64,000 nucleotides of DNA from Notospermus geniculatus (taxonomy: Eukaryota; Nemertea; Pilidiophora; Heteronemertea; Lineidae): NCBI GenBank assembly GCA_002633025.1, contig NMRB01000472.1, positions 80,428 through 144,427 of the forward strand, written 5' to 3'. Shown here piece after piece: positions 35,372 to 48,486 of this stretch. The position numbers were made by a program, and so were the translations under genes. The notes beneath the pieces were generated by a model, which saw nothing but the letters and a program-made list of their open reading frames with translations, was not told the origin of the DNA and ran no database searches. Each line of letters begins with the position of its first letter. The first letter of the stretch is position 1.

Positions 35372-35872
35372 ATGCCAAAGAAGAAGAAGCAAGGGAAACA
35401 GGACTTGGAGCATGAAGTCCGTCCAGCAGAATTGACGCTTGGGAGCTTCATAGCTGCCAAATTGGAGGCAACGGCTCCATCTCCTCCTGCGGGAGAAATA
35501 AAAGAACAATCGGACATGGCAGAACCTGTGGTGTCATCGTCAGTTTTGCGGTGCAGGATTCCAGCTGCATCCACCCCCGACACAGGTGGTACCCGTACCG
35601 GTACAGCTGATGCTGCAGAACCGGACTCCACTCCAACATTTCAAATCCGACGGACTAAAAAGGGGAACTTGCCGATCACTTATGAGAGCAGGAGTAAGGG
35701 CAAGAAAGTGACAGTGATTTCAAATGTCACTGGGGATTCCACGGCACTGTTGTCTGATCTAAAACATAAGGCAGGGTGTGGTGGCGTTATCAAGGGAGAG
35801 ACAATAGAACTTCAAGGAGATCGCCGAGATTTGGTGACCAAATATCTGAAAGGACATCCTTGTGTCAAATGA
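35372..35872 (+). CDS. SUI1-domain protein resembling bacterial YciH
   Basis: A 166-residue protein: a Lys-rich start (MPKKKKQGK), a low-complexity Ala/Pro/Ser/Thr stretch, then a SUI1/eIF1 fold from about residue 97 to the end. The domain reads SKGKKVTVISNVTG, then KAGCGGVIKGETIELQGDRRDL. The GCGG-x(2)-KxxxIExQGDxRD pattern is the one in bacterial/archaeal YciH-SUI1 proteins; eukaryotic eIF1 and DENR have different residues at the GCGG position. RNA or ribosome binding in translation is likely; the exact role is unknown. The start is the first ATG after a CTTCAG acceptor; the coding part is one exon. Not eIF1, whose sequence is nearly invariant. Confidence 0.8.
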   Translation: MPKKKKQGKQDLEHEVRPAELTLGSFIAAKLEATAPSPPAGEIKEQSDMAEPVVSSSVLRCRIPAASTPDTGGTRTGTADAAEPDSTPTFQIRRTKKGNLPITYESRSKGKKVTVISNVTGDSTALLSDLKHKAGCGGVIKGETIELQGDRRDLVTKYLKGHPCVK

Positions 35873-36082
35873 GAATGTTGAGAGACTGCGTATGGTCAAT
35901 CATCCACAGGAATACCTTGATGCAAATCTTGGAAATGAGGGTTCAGGCTACCAGTGGAAAGGATATGTTTATGCTGCCCTGTTTCCCACAAAGACTGGCT
36001 AAGGATTATATTCGTTAGAAAGGGAGCATACTCTAACACTGACTTCATTGGAATGTTAAAAGTATCCATGCACACACAATAA

Positions 36083-36114
36083 TTTATTGGTATGTTGTAC
36101 ATACACTGAATAAA
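36083..36114. terminator. Opposed poly(A) signals, SUI1-like gene and NICN1
   Basis: A minus-strand AATAAA (36083-36088, for NICN1) and a plus-strand AATAAA (36109-36114, for the SUI1 gene) lie 20 bp apart and face past each other, so the two mature 3' ends should overlap by some tens of bases. Confidence 0.55.
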
Positions 36115-36519
36115 TACCGGTAATACAAATTCAACATTTTGATTTGATTCATATGTCTACCTTGGATGTTGGTTGGAATTGACAGATGTCCTGATTCGTT
36201 GCTTGGAAGAAATATTGAGAGAAGCTGATCTCATAACTGGAGACTGGCACTGAACTTCCTGCAACAACTGCGTCATCATGATTGTATTTGTCCTGATCGT
36301 CATCATGATCATGTTCGTCCTGATTTGTCATTCTGATCATGAAACAAGCACAACTCATCACTGTCAGGAAGTGATGTCTTTGGATGGTCCTCAGTGGACA
36401 CGTTGACGACATCCTTCCCCATCCAACTTGGCTGTCAGTGGAGTCCTGGTTGCAAGATCCTGCGGGCATTCACGCCCCAAATTTCCCTACACAGCTCTCT
36501 ATTGTATCACTGCCTACCA

Positions 36520-39410
36520 TCATGTGTAGGACAACAAGTTGATCTCATAGCTACCATCAACCTGGAAGAAAGAAATTATTGGTTTACTCTCTCCTACTGG
36601 AGGAAACCTGAATCTGTGTTGCGGTAATCTTAGTGACATCCACAATTAACATCCAACCCTCATGTTTGACCTGTAATGGGTCCTTCTACTTACATCGTAT
36701 CTCCCCAGAGCAGTCCTTGTTTGTGCTGTCTTGACCTGCTGTGTCATTGCCCAAAGTTGCTGTACACCTTCAGTAACGATGTCTATGTGAGGTACACCCT
36801 GCAATCATACAAAGTAAGTACCTGCAGATGGGAACAGTATAAGGCAGGCATCCTGAAAGTGAGCTATGCTTTTTTGGTCTGCAAACCTCTGGTGCTATGA
36901 TCAATGAAGATGACCCAGAGTTGGTTTTCGAACTTGTGATCTCCAGCTCAACATCCCAGCCAGCATTGCCACATGATCAACTGGGCCTTCATCCGTTACT
37001 GAATGAATTCCACATTTCGTGAGTCTGGTCACTCCTGGGCACATGGGGTCGTGTTCATAAAGCAGTTCTATTGCACTTGGAACCGGCCTAAGACGGTTCT
37101 AACGACGATAGAACCGCTTTATGGATACGACCCATGGTGACACACCAACAGGTATAAGTCTCGTTGCACATCTCACCTCAATATACTTTTTCTCAGTTGA
37201 CTGATGGTTTGTTTCTCTCGGACTCTCTTCATCTTCGTCTTCCTTTTCACCATCTTCAAGTTGTTTTATGATCCACGGAGGAATGTGGATCTCTGGCAAC
37301 TCCTGAAGAAATACACCGCCAGTCAATAGTCATTGGTCAACTGTGAGCCAAGAATCATCTCCCATCTGCCCATGTTAGGAACAAAAGTCTTCCAGGGGAG
37401 CTAAGGAGACTTCTTCCACTGGCAGGAAGTACAGTTTTCTGCAGATCTCTTTAATTTCTTTGTTAAAGCAATTCAAATTCTATAGTCAACCAGATACCCA
37501 CCTGAGTTGAATTCTTGTAGACCTTAATTTCCTCCACTCTGAATTCTTTCCAGACTGGCGACGGCTGTCTCAGAATGAATCTGAGGCCATTAATACCTGA
37601 TGGGTCAAACAGCATCTGTGGTGGAGGAGTTAAATCAAAGAATAAGTCATAATTTGACAAGGCAACGACTCCCAATGCTTTCATTGTTCGCAAAACTATT
37701 AAGACCCAAATGCTAACAGTGCAAGTCACAATTGGAGTTCCAATGGAAATCCTGTCCTTACAACAAAGAGTAAGACCATCCCAAACCTGTTTTTTCTTGA
37801 TTGTGAAGTAGCTCTGACTCTCATCTTCACAGTGAGGAAATGGCATCAATGTCATGTTCCTCACCAATGTCCGCCATTTGCTTGCTCCTGAAAAGGGTTA
37901 CAATTTACGTGTATCACTGGATTATGGGTTTGGGGGAAATTTTATGCCTACAAATGGACAGGCAAAGGTGCTGGAAGAGGACAAAGGGTCTGTTGACACA
38001 ACAGCAGCCAGTCTATACCAACCTCCATCATTCACTGTGCTCTTCTCCCGAGCCTTCAATGTCAAACTTGCCGTGTAGAAGTTCCTGAACACAATCTCTC
38101 CAACCTGAAAGACATGATAGATGGCGTCACTCAATCACCCTCCATTGATTCCCAAGCCGCTTTCTCTGCATTTGAGCCATAGGCCCGATCATAGGGAGGG
38201 ACAGTAAAGCAAGTTGACTTATCACTGCTGACAAAAATATTGCTTATCTATTTTTGCTACTGATCATATGGCAGCAAGTAGCAACTGCCTGAATTCTCGA
38301 TTTAATGCTGTCCCCCCCCCCCCATTGGGAGTTTTCAGCTTGAGACCTTTTTACATGTATTTGTCAATTTCTTTCAGAATGATGGGAGGACCAAGTGTGT
38401 CCTGTTTGTTCCGACTGTTGAGACGTGACATCATCTGTGGACTAAACTCATACTAACAGAATACATCGTGACACAAGTTGTACACTTATGAAAACAGTGA
38501 AAGAAAAGATTGAAATGACTGCTTCAAACTTGTTTAAGTCAACACTTAGACAAAAAACAGGTGATAAGCCATAAACATGATTGTTACCAATGAAAACAGA
38601 CATTGTTAGAGAAAACATGGGTATGCAAAACATGCTGCAATATGAAAATATTATTCAACATTATTAGTATTACAATCAGTAATTCTGTGCACCAAAATCT
38701 GTGCAGTGCCTTAGCTGTAAGTGATTTTAAGGGTGAACTTGTGTTCTTTCACTGATTTTCTCACCCGGACATTTTCTAAGTCATCCCACAACATCTGGTC
38801 CCACTTAAGCTGTCTAGACTGTGGTAACAGAGGGGAAGAGGAAACAACACATAAAACAAATCTACTTGAAGGCAAATCCGACAGGTGTTGAAGTTCGGTC
38901 AGCCAAGACCGGACACATTTCTCCAAGTCCAAGACGTCCCAGTTTCATCATGTTCATTCATTCCCAATACCAGGTACATTTTTCCTGAGACAGATCCTGG
39001 ATATTCTTTTTCCTTCTTTTTCTTACCTCTATCTAATATGTAAAGTTTATTGTAATACTCAACCGACAAAAAATTGTGGAATTTTTTAAGGTACAATAAA
39101 CTATTTGTATTTGTATTTGTATTTGTATTCCCATCGACGTGACTTCAAATGACAAATTGAATTGGCTAGGCCCTAATTCATTTTAGGCCCTGACCTGCTG
39201 ACTGTCACACAGTCACAGTCAGGAGATGATCATCCATAGTGACTGGCCTAGGCCAGGGCTAGGTCAGATATTTACCTCAACTCGAAAGACATTTGGAAAT
39301 TTGACATCCATGATTGCACATCCACTATGGAACTCAGTTTTATAATCCCCAACTTTGATGGGAACTGGGGGCTTGACGACACAGTTCAGTGGCACTTGCT
39401 GAGATGTCAT
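36520..39410 (-). CDS. NICN1: Nicolin-1, tubulin polyglutamylase complex subunit
   Basis: Nicolin-1 co-purifies with the neuronal tubulin polyglutamylase (TTLL1) complex. Exons: 39276-39410, 38023-38104, 37787-37887, 37502-37615, 37177-37302, 36694-36798, 36520-36561, with phases agreeing throughout and totalling 234 residues (human 213). Diagnostic matches to human: VGEIVFRNFYTASL, LRFILRQPSPVWKEF, VQQLWAMT and the terminal GRYDVDGSYEINLLSYT. An acidic insert (EDGEKEDEDEESP) in exon 5 accounts for the extra length. Intron 5 carries a palindromic MITE (37046-37133). The start codon is 459 bp from that of CapZ alpha on the other strand. Confidence 0.94.
37046..37133. mobile_element. MITE related to 5936-6058
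   Basis: GGGTCGTGTTCATAAAGC at the left and GCTTTATGGATACGACCC at the right, with shared interior words AACCGGCCTAAGACGGTTCT. It is 35 bp shorter than the 5936 copy, having lost part of the left arm; in a NICN1 intron. Confidence 0.8.
39100..39130. repeat. TTTGTA microsatellite
   Basis: About five copies of a 6-bp unit TATTTG in NICN1 intron 1. Confidence 0.7.
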
Positions 39411-39869
39411 TTTTATACAGTTAAAAATATTTCTATCCAAGAAGAAGTCAAGTCTACAGCTTCTCCACTATACTAGGCGAAGGCTGGTGCGTTTTTCTGC
39501 ATCAGAAGATGGATTTGGATTGTGATTCATGTGTGCAGACTGTCTCTTCTCATGCATGTCATGTTTCTGGCATATCCAATGTAAACAATACACACAGCGC
39601 CACCACGGATGTAATCAACCTCAAACCAGGGCAGAGTCAGTCTGACTGACCTTTCCCCAGAAAAAGTCCAGTGGAATAAAAGCCAATGTTTATGGAATAA
39701 AATACATTCAACGTATGAAAACGTAGTTTTATGTTGGCCTAAGTAAAATTAAAGCGTTCAAAAGTCCGTATTTCTCGATGAATTTGACAATCATATGAGC
39801 TGGAGCCGAGGTTGCAGGTACCCAGCGGGCAGTTCGCGAGGCGTGTCGAAATCGGGACCCTGATTCAAG
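39411..39869. promoter_or_regulatory. Divergent promoter NICN1 / CapZ alpha
   Basis: 459 bp between opposite start codons, no room for another gene. The CapZ alpha start lies in CAAGATGGCC, close to the YY1/TISU consensus. Confidence 0.6.
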
Positions 39870-42607
39870 ATGGCCGACTACGACGATGGAGGAGTTCCTC
39901 GTATTTCTGACGGCCAAAAGGTGATAATTTTCTCAATTTGTCGTCATTGCATGCATTCTAATTATGGCTAATGTATACTTCTGTTAAAGGACACTATTCA
40001 AATTTGCCCCTCTAGTCGCCGATGCGACTCTTATTGACAAACATCGGCTTTCTGTCATCATTTTTTGAGCCCGGAAGTAAAGTAAATGCACTGTGGTTTC
40101 CATGTACATTTTGCTGTGCATTGGGCTCTGATACATACTAGGATACATATACTCTGATACATACTAGGCCTAGTACATCATTCCCGAATCTGATCATCAT
40201 GTAGTCCTCCTGCGCTCAGGGTTCAAATTCGCAATGTTCTTGTTTTCAGGCGCAGATTGTTGCTAATTTCTTGAAGCACAGTCCTCCTGGAGAATTTAAT
40301 GAGGTGTTCAATGGTGAGTTAGTTCCATTCCAGAAACAGAGTTCAGTCTGTAACTCTGTTGATGTTTGAATTTGTGGCCTATTTAAATTTCCAGTGTCGG
40401 GTGAATGACGTGTGAATGATTGGTAATTTTCATGTTCTTGATCTCCTTCTCGTTTCTATCTTCAGACTGCCGTATTTTGTTGGGGAATGATGCACTTCTT
40501 AAAACACAGTCATCCAGGTAAGTTCAAGCCTTGTCAAGCCCTACTCCAACAAAAAAAGTGCAGCTTTTCTTGTTGAAGATATGCAGCTCAGTTGGAACAG
40601 GCAGCTCAGTTGGAACAGAGCGTGCAACAGTATTTCCCTTGATAATGATAGCCATTCCACAAGACAAAGCTTGTGAGATTCTGCAGACTCCCATGATTGT
40701 TATGATACTGACTTGTTTGCCTTGTGTCTTTAGACTATATCTTCTCCATTCTTTCAGTGCCTTTTCCTCATACAATAAAGACCAGTTCACACCTGTGAAA
40801 GTTTCAGCAAATCATCAGGTTGGTTGAGGATACCTTGCATTGATTTGAGAGTTGATTGTGATGATTTCACATATTAGAGTAGAAATCTTACATCCTTTGT
40901 CTGTAAGCAGAGGTTGCCATCATTCAGACACCAACAACTACAACCCATGTAAACCATGAACCGATCTCTCTTGCAGACACTTGTGACAGAGTTCGGTGAA
41001 TTGCCTGATGGACAGTTCTTTGACCCTAAAACAAAGCAGAAGTTCAAGTAAGTCCTGAGTTTGAGAACTTCTCAGATTCCAACATCCTGTTCTATTTCAT
41101 GCTTTCCCGAATACTTATACTTTGCTAAACATGGAACACAATTCTGAGAACTTCTCAGATTCCAACATCCTGTTCTATTTCATGCTTTCCCGAATACTTA
41201 TACTTTGCTAAACATGGAACACAATTCTCAATTGTTTTCCCCAGATATGACCATTTACGCAAAGAAGGTAGTGACTTTGAACCAGCAGACTGTGACAAGA
41301 CCTCAGAACCATGGCGAGCAGCAGCGCAAACTCTCTTTGAAGCATATGCTAGCAAGTGTTTCCCAAATGGAATTACTTCAGTGTATGGATCAAGTTCACA
41401 AGACCAAATAACCTTAGATTTGTGTTTAGAGGACCACATATTCTCTCCTCAAAATTTTTGGTAAGTTAAACAATGACTTCCAACCATTTCCAAATTGTCT
41501 TGGATCAATTCTTCCCCATCTGCACAAAGATCAGTAGCATTACGTATGGATAACCCCCAAGATTTTTGCTTGTGTTTTCAGGAATGGGCGCTGGCGCACA
41601 CATTGGACTGTAACATTTCCAGCAAGTGGTGGCTGTACTGCTGAAGTGAAGGGGATTTTCAAAGTTCATGTAAGTATCTGTATGATGTATTCAAGGATCA
41701 AATGCATCAGTCACCTCTTTCATTACTGTGGTTTTATGAGAGGAACCCGTCAGTTATCGAAACTGTCTCTTCAGACTCCAAACAGAGGGGAACTTGATGT
41801 TGACTCTGCTGTCCTGTTTACAGGTACACTACTATGAGGATGGTAATGTTCAAACAGTCTGTTTAAAAGAGGTGAAAGAGGCTGTGAAAATTACAGATGA
41901 GGAAAAAACAGCCAAGGAACTGTTGCGAGTTGTAGAAAATAGTGAGAATGTTTTCCAAGTAAGTGGATCTTTCTGCGTGTGCAGACTTAGCTCTCTGCTT
42001 ATTTCATGTTAGTCTCGCTTGGCCAGACGCTACGGGCTCACCCCTTCGGTAAATCATACTCCGCGTCTGGCTCTTTTAGAGATTAACAGTCGTGAAGACC
42101 GCGTGGTGGCAGCACGGGTCCTTGGGTTTTCCCAACCTCGTTCGTTTTCTGACAATATGGCGAGTGGTCCAAGGTTGTCTGAGCGAACTATACCCCTGGG
42201 GACGGGGTTGGGTTTTTCCTGGAAGTAATTTCCGCGGGAATTATGAGTGAGAAAGCGTGGTGATTGGCTGGAGCCCAGTGGAGTGCCATCTAGTGGTGTT
42301 ACCGGCTTTTGAGCCCCAAATGTGCCAGTGTGTAGGAGACCGGGACGTCGGATACACACTGGGGCCGAGTGTAATTTCATGTAGGCAAGTAGGGATTACC
42401 AATATCCTTATTCTAGTATGACGCATCAGTTTGTGGAGTTCCTAACAAAGTTGTTTTGTTTTTCAGTTTGGTATAAATGAAGCAACTCGCACTATGTCAG
42501 ACACAACATTCAAGGCTCTACGACGTGCTCTACCCGTGACGCGACATAAGATCGACTGGAACAAGATCCTATCGTACAGAATCCACAGCCAAATTAAGCA
42601 AAAATAG
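39870..42607 (+). CDS. CAPZA1: F-actin-capping protein subunit alpha (CapZ alpha)
   Basis: The alpha subunit of the CapZ heterodimer, which caps actin filament barbed ends in the cytoplasm. Exons: 39870-39920, 40250-40313, 40466-40517, 40758-40818, 40977-41047, 41245-41460, 41582-41669, 41824-41958, 42467-42607; total 292 residues (human 286), phases all consistent. Signatures: [33 protein letters not shown]-type block, [27 protein letters not shown] and [12 protein letters not shown] at the C-terminus, the actin-binding tentacle. An 83-bp tandem duplication lies in intron 5, reaching the start of exon 6's acceptor region. A single invertebrate alpha gene corresponds to vertebrate CAPZA1/2/3, so the symbol names the family. 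Confidence 0.96.
41063..41228. repeat. Exact 83-bp tandem duplication in CapZ alpha intron 5
   Basis: GAGAACTTCTCAGATTCCAA begins at 41063 and again at 41146; the two 83-bp units look identical. Either a very recent duplication or an assembly artefact; the splice sites are unaffected. Confidence 0.85.
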
Positions 42608-43969
42608 GTTGTCAAAGCGTGGGTGAAGTATGTTCAGATTGCCATAGCTGGCAATAGGAGGCGCTAACCATTCCCTGTATCTGATTTAAGTAGTGCATGA
42701 TAATTGTATGATCATTTGCCTCTACGAGATGCTCTCTTTCAGTCAACTGTTTTCTCACAAAAAAACACAGTTAAGATAAGTCTTGTTGCTTCATCAGTCG
42801 ATTTCGTGATTCGAAATTTCATTTTTGACTTCTTCATCCAAGTTTTGAGTCACTTATAGTAGAGTTTCACCGAGATCATTTCAGAGAATGCTTCTTTCCA
42901 TTTTACCTCATTGTGATGGTATTAGGGGACCATGGTTAGCTTCGGTATCAAAAGTTTGTGGAACTTCAGGTGCTCCTTAAAAATACTCTGTTCTACTGCC
43001 ACTAGAACAGAGTACATCTAAGAATTGAACGCATACAGTAACTTTTCCTCTCAGTAGGTCCGAATTGCCCATTCCAAATTAGTCCTCTTTAGATTGTAAC
43101 ATTCCTACTTTTTGTGTTGTTCTCTCACTAAACAAGGACTTGGGTGATTCCATGTACAAGAGGGAGTCACTGGCACTTAGTGATATAGATAGAAATTAAC
43201 AAAAAATTCATCAGTTCCCTATCTGTTGGAAAGGCTGGCACTTTAACATGTATGTTCATACAATGTATTCCAAGGATATCCATGTAGGCTTAGTGGGGAA
43301 TTGGCCTCTGTACCTCTTTGCATAGGGGTAGTGAGCAATAAACCATTCAGTATATCTAATGACGGATAAAACACTTAGCATAGCACCATTTCGCACAATT
43401 GAAATTTGTAGCGGAACAGAATACCTTGAAATATTGATTGCATGACCTAGACCTATGTATCATCCCAGTCCTAGTGACACCTATTGACTAGAAGCAGAAG
43501 TATCTGCTTGTTCAGCGCAGTTGCTAAAATAAGTTGGTTTTGACAAAATTTTAAATTCTGCACAGGTATATATGTGGACTGATGTCTTCAACAGAGTTAA
43601 AGATCACTTTGTTTTGCGACTATGGTGGGCATGTTCCTTCATGTTCATGGGCCTTATCACTAAGCGTCTGTAGAATTTGTGGATCTCTAAGACTGGTTCT
43701 GACTGTGCTTTAGTCATAAGGGCAGGAGAGGCAACAAACAAGTCCAATGGGAGCTTTGTGAATAAGGTTCAAGATGTGATGAGACACAGGCAAGACCGTA
43801 GGGTTGTGTCCATTTGGTGCCAACCTGTTGTATGCTGTATATAGTCAATCACAAAAGATTATCATTGTTATTTGTATAAAGTGAACATACAAACGTTTTC
43901 ACTCACATGATTTTGTTAGGATTTCAGGGAAGATGTTGTTTTTGGATCCGTAGCCTCCAGTAAACTCCT

Positions 43970-44078
43970 GGGCCCATATTCATAAAACAACTTAAGTCCA
44001 AGTGTGGCACTTATCCTTTGTTTAAGGCAAAAGATAAGTACCATACTTTGATTTAAGTACGTTTATGAATCTGGACCC
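43970..44078. mobile_element. MITE with GGGCCCATATTCATAAA terminus
   Basis: GGGCCCATATTCATAAAACA and TACGTTTATGAATCTGGACCC form terminal inverted repeats. The termini resemble the 5936 family (GGGTCGTATTCATAAA) but the interior (ACTTAAGTCCAAGTGTGGCA) differs. Confidence 0.7.
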
Positions 44079-44654
44079 TGGGGGCTGTCAGTTTCTCCTG
44101 CTTTCCGAATAAATTGTGCAACACTTTGGCTGTGCTAAGTTCTACTAGTGTGCTTTGTGGTGTCTGATTTATCAAAATATTCCAATTATTGACATGTGAC
44201 TTACCGTACGTAAAATTTGAAGTAACTAGTAAACAGTGCATTGATCAAACTTCTGACCTTGTGTCAGATGTTTGACTGAATCAGTTGGATGGTGAAAGGT
44301 ACAAATGTTAGTTCAGTACTTGCATTGACATTCTTAGTGTTCTCCTGTACCCCAGTTTTTGCATGTTTTGGCCACTGTATTTTCTTTTCACTCGTGATAA
44401 CCTAACAGATGATTTCATCTGAGGGTCCAAATTATTCCGAGGCATGACCCAGTGGCAGTAATTGAGAGACCAAAGAATTGAACAAGAAAGTTGTCTTACC
44501 CAGTCTTCAGCTTCAGAGAACCACTGATTCAACAGTATGTGGAACTTAATGTACTTAAAAGGGTTTGATTGTGCTGGCATGATACTGCAGTAGAAGTGAA
44601 GAATCATGATGTTACTAAATTGTATTGGAAGCAAAGAACAGTTCAGTAATGAGT

Positions 44655-45288
44655 TAAAGCTGAACTTAATAGATATAAACCCCAAGCGGCAGAGGTAGAA
44701 ATTACGAACAGCCACAAGGCACTTCCAAACTACCTCTGAAAACGATACACCCTCTCGGACGGTCACAGTTGGTTTCACTTGCCACCACGCTCTTGAACAG
44801 TAAAGATCTCAGCACAACTGCCAAATGAGAAAAAACGAAAAATAATCTGTGACGGCACCGAGATTCGAACCCACAACCCTCTGATCGATTCGCCAACCTC
44901 TTTCTGTATGCGCCACGAAGACTGCTTGCATACAACGACGCCGATCTACAATAAAGGCGCTGTGGTTTTGAAGGTCTCCATGAGGAAATAAACCGATCGG
45001 AATTGTCGTCATGCAAGCAAGCAGTCTTCGTGGCGCGTACAGAAAGAGGTTGGCGAATCGATCAGAGGCTTGTGGGTTCGAATCTCGGTGCCATCACATA
45101 TTATTTTTCGTTTTTTTCTCATTTCGCAGCTGTGCTGAGATCTTTACTGTTCAATAGCGTGGTGGCAAGTGAAACCAGCTGTGACCGTCCGAGAGGGTGT
45201 ATCGTTTTCAGAGGTAGTTTGGACCTTGTGGCTGTTCATAATTTGTACTTCTGCCGCTTGGGGTTTATATCTATTAAGTTCAGCTTTA
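44655..45288. mobile_element. Long foldback element with two inverted tRNA-SINE units
   Basis: A 634-bp inverted repeat with the same TA-flanked AAGCTGAACTTAATAG termini as the MITE at 2185. Each arm continues for nearly 300 bp and carries a tRNA-like head: B box GGTTCGAATCT at 45075-45085 in the right arm and its complement AGATTCGAACC at 44861-44871 in the left arm, each preceded by a GTGGCGCGTACAGAAAGAGG or related A-box region. The centre, about 44955-45005, is unpaired. Confidence 0.8.
45010..45125 (+). mobile_element. tRNA-derived unit in right arm
   Basis: CAGTCTTCGTGGCGCGTACA, then GAGGTTGGCGAATCGATCAG and TGTGGGTTCGAATCTCGGTG followed by T-rich sequence. A- and B-box spacing suits a Pol III internal promoter; the stems do not make a canonical tRNA. 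Confidence 0.65.
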
Positions 45289-45839
45289 ATAACTGTATAA
45301 AGTGACTCTATAATCAAAGACTCAATAAATGATACCTATGAATTTTCTGGCTCAGATCTGCAAATGCACACGGATAGCTGTTCATTTCTTTGGTGTTGAT
45401 GTGAATGCCATGGCATTGTAACAGTATATTGTAAAAGACTTGTATATCTTATAGTAATGATTTTATTAAATTGCCAAGGAGGAAATTGGTATCAAGTGTT
45501 GTTTTTCAGTTCTGCTTTATAACACCCAAGTTTGTTGACTCGGTTCTGTTTAAATGGGCAACTTGCCCTTCATTGTAGCATCAGCAGGAGTTGGAACTGG
45601 GCAGCGCAACGGTCCTCAACGAAGGCGACAAGTCTTCTACCATTCCATATCACTCAGCCAGGGCCAAATCCCTTCAAACTGGCAGGACATAAAATCCCCA
45701 GCAATCTGACACTCACAGCAATTTACCAAACAAATCTTACTGCAAAATAACCCTCTTTCATTTATCAAATTGGTCATACAAGTATAGGTACATCATTAAG
45801 TACACTTCTCACAGATAGAGAATATTGGCACCTTATTCA

Positions 45840-45943
45840 TTAAGCCTCCTGTGCTGCCATTGGACCGTGGAAACAAACAATGCTTTTGAGCATCTCCCGC
45901 TCAAAAATCGCGTGAATGGAAAGCCAGCCTAAGCTTTGTGACT
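45840..45943. mobile_element. Fragment of the 8055-8196 repeat family
   Basis: GGAAACAAACAATGCTTT, CGCTCAAAAATCGCGTGAAT and AGCCAGCCTAAG match the right half of the element at 8055-8196. Confidence 0.55.
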
Positions 45944-46023
45944 GCTCCGAGGTCCCTGGCCTGGGGTTAGCAGCTTTGTTGAGACAGTCCTCACAGAACC
46001 TATCTACACAGGGATGACAGGGG

Positions 46024-48058
<2,035 letters not shown>

Positions 48059-48184
48059 CTGCAGATATAAAAAAAAACAAGATGACATTGTAAATGTCGA
48101 ATGGTTCCCGATAGTACAGGTGCTTCTACCGGTACATGAATGGTACATTGATAGAGATCAAGGCACGTTGATAGAGGTCAGATA

Positions 48185-48303
48185 AAAAGGTACGGTAAAA
48201 AAGGTACCGGTAAAAAGGTACTAGTGTAGGTAATAGAGGTACTAGGTAAAAAGGTACTCGGCAAAAAGGTACTAGGTAATAAAGGTACTAGGTAACAAAG
48301 GTA
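48185..48303. repeat. AAAAAGGTAC minisatellite
   Basis: About seven tandem imperfect units of TAAAAAGGTACTAGG (roughly 15-17 bp). Confidence 0.8.
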
Positions 48304-48321
48304 CATCATGCCTCTGCCTGT

Positions 48322-48486
48322 ACCTCTACCACAGGCAGAGATATTTCAAATTATCAAGTTTGACCTTGACCTCTAATCATCAAGGTCGTTGCATAATCGA
48401 AATGGGCATCATCAATAACCTAAGTATGGGTGATATCATGCCTCTATCTCTACCACAGGCAGAGATATTTCAAATTATCAAGTTTG
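48322..48486. repeat. Short direct duplication
   Basis: ACCACAGGCAGAGATATTTC plus AAATTATCAAGTTTGA occurs at about 48328 and again at about 48453, same orientation, preceded each time by ATCATGCCTCT. Confidence 0.75.

Larger units (their letters stand above)
42608..46023. other. CapZ alpha to TRMU convergent intergenic region
   Basis: Contains the CapZ alpha 3' UTR (AATAAA near 43336), a candidate minus-strand TRMU poly(A) signal near 45461, and transposable elements listed separately. No further coding exon recognised. Confidence 0.6.

Noticed and set aside
42010-42395. Insertion in CapZ alpha intron 8
   Set aside because: Contains short complementary words (GCCAGACGC and GCGTCTGGC) and GC-rich sequence, but no clear element boundaries could be drawn.
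45010-45090. tRNA gene
   Set aside because: A tRNA-like head in an inverted repeat, with no full cloverleaf; repeated in mirror image in the other arm.
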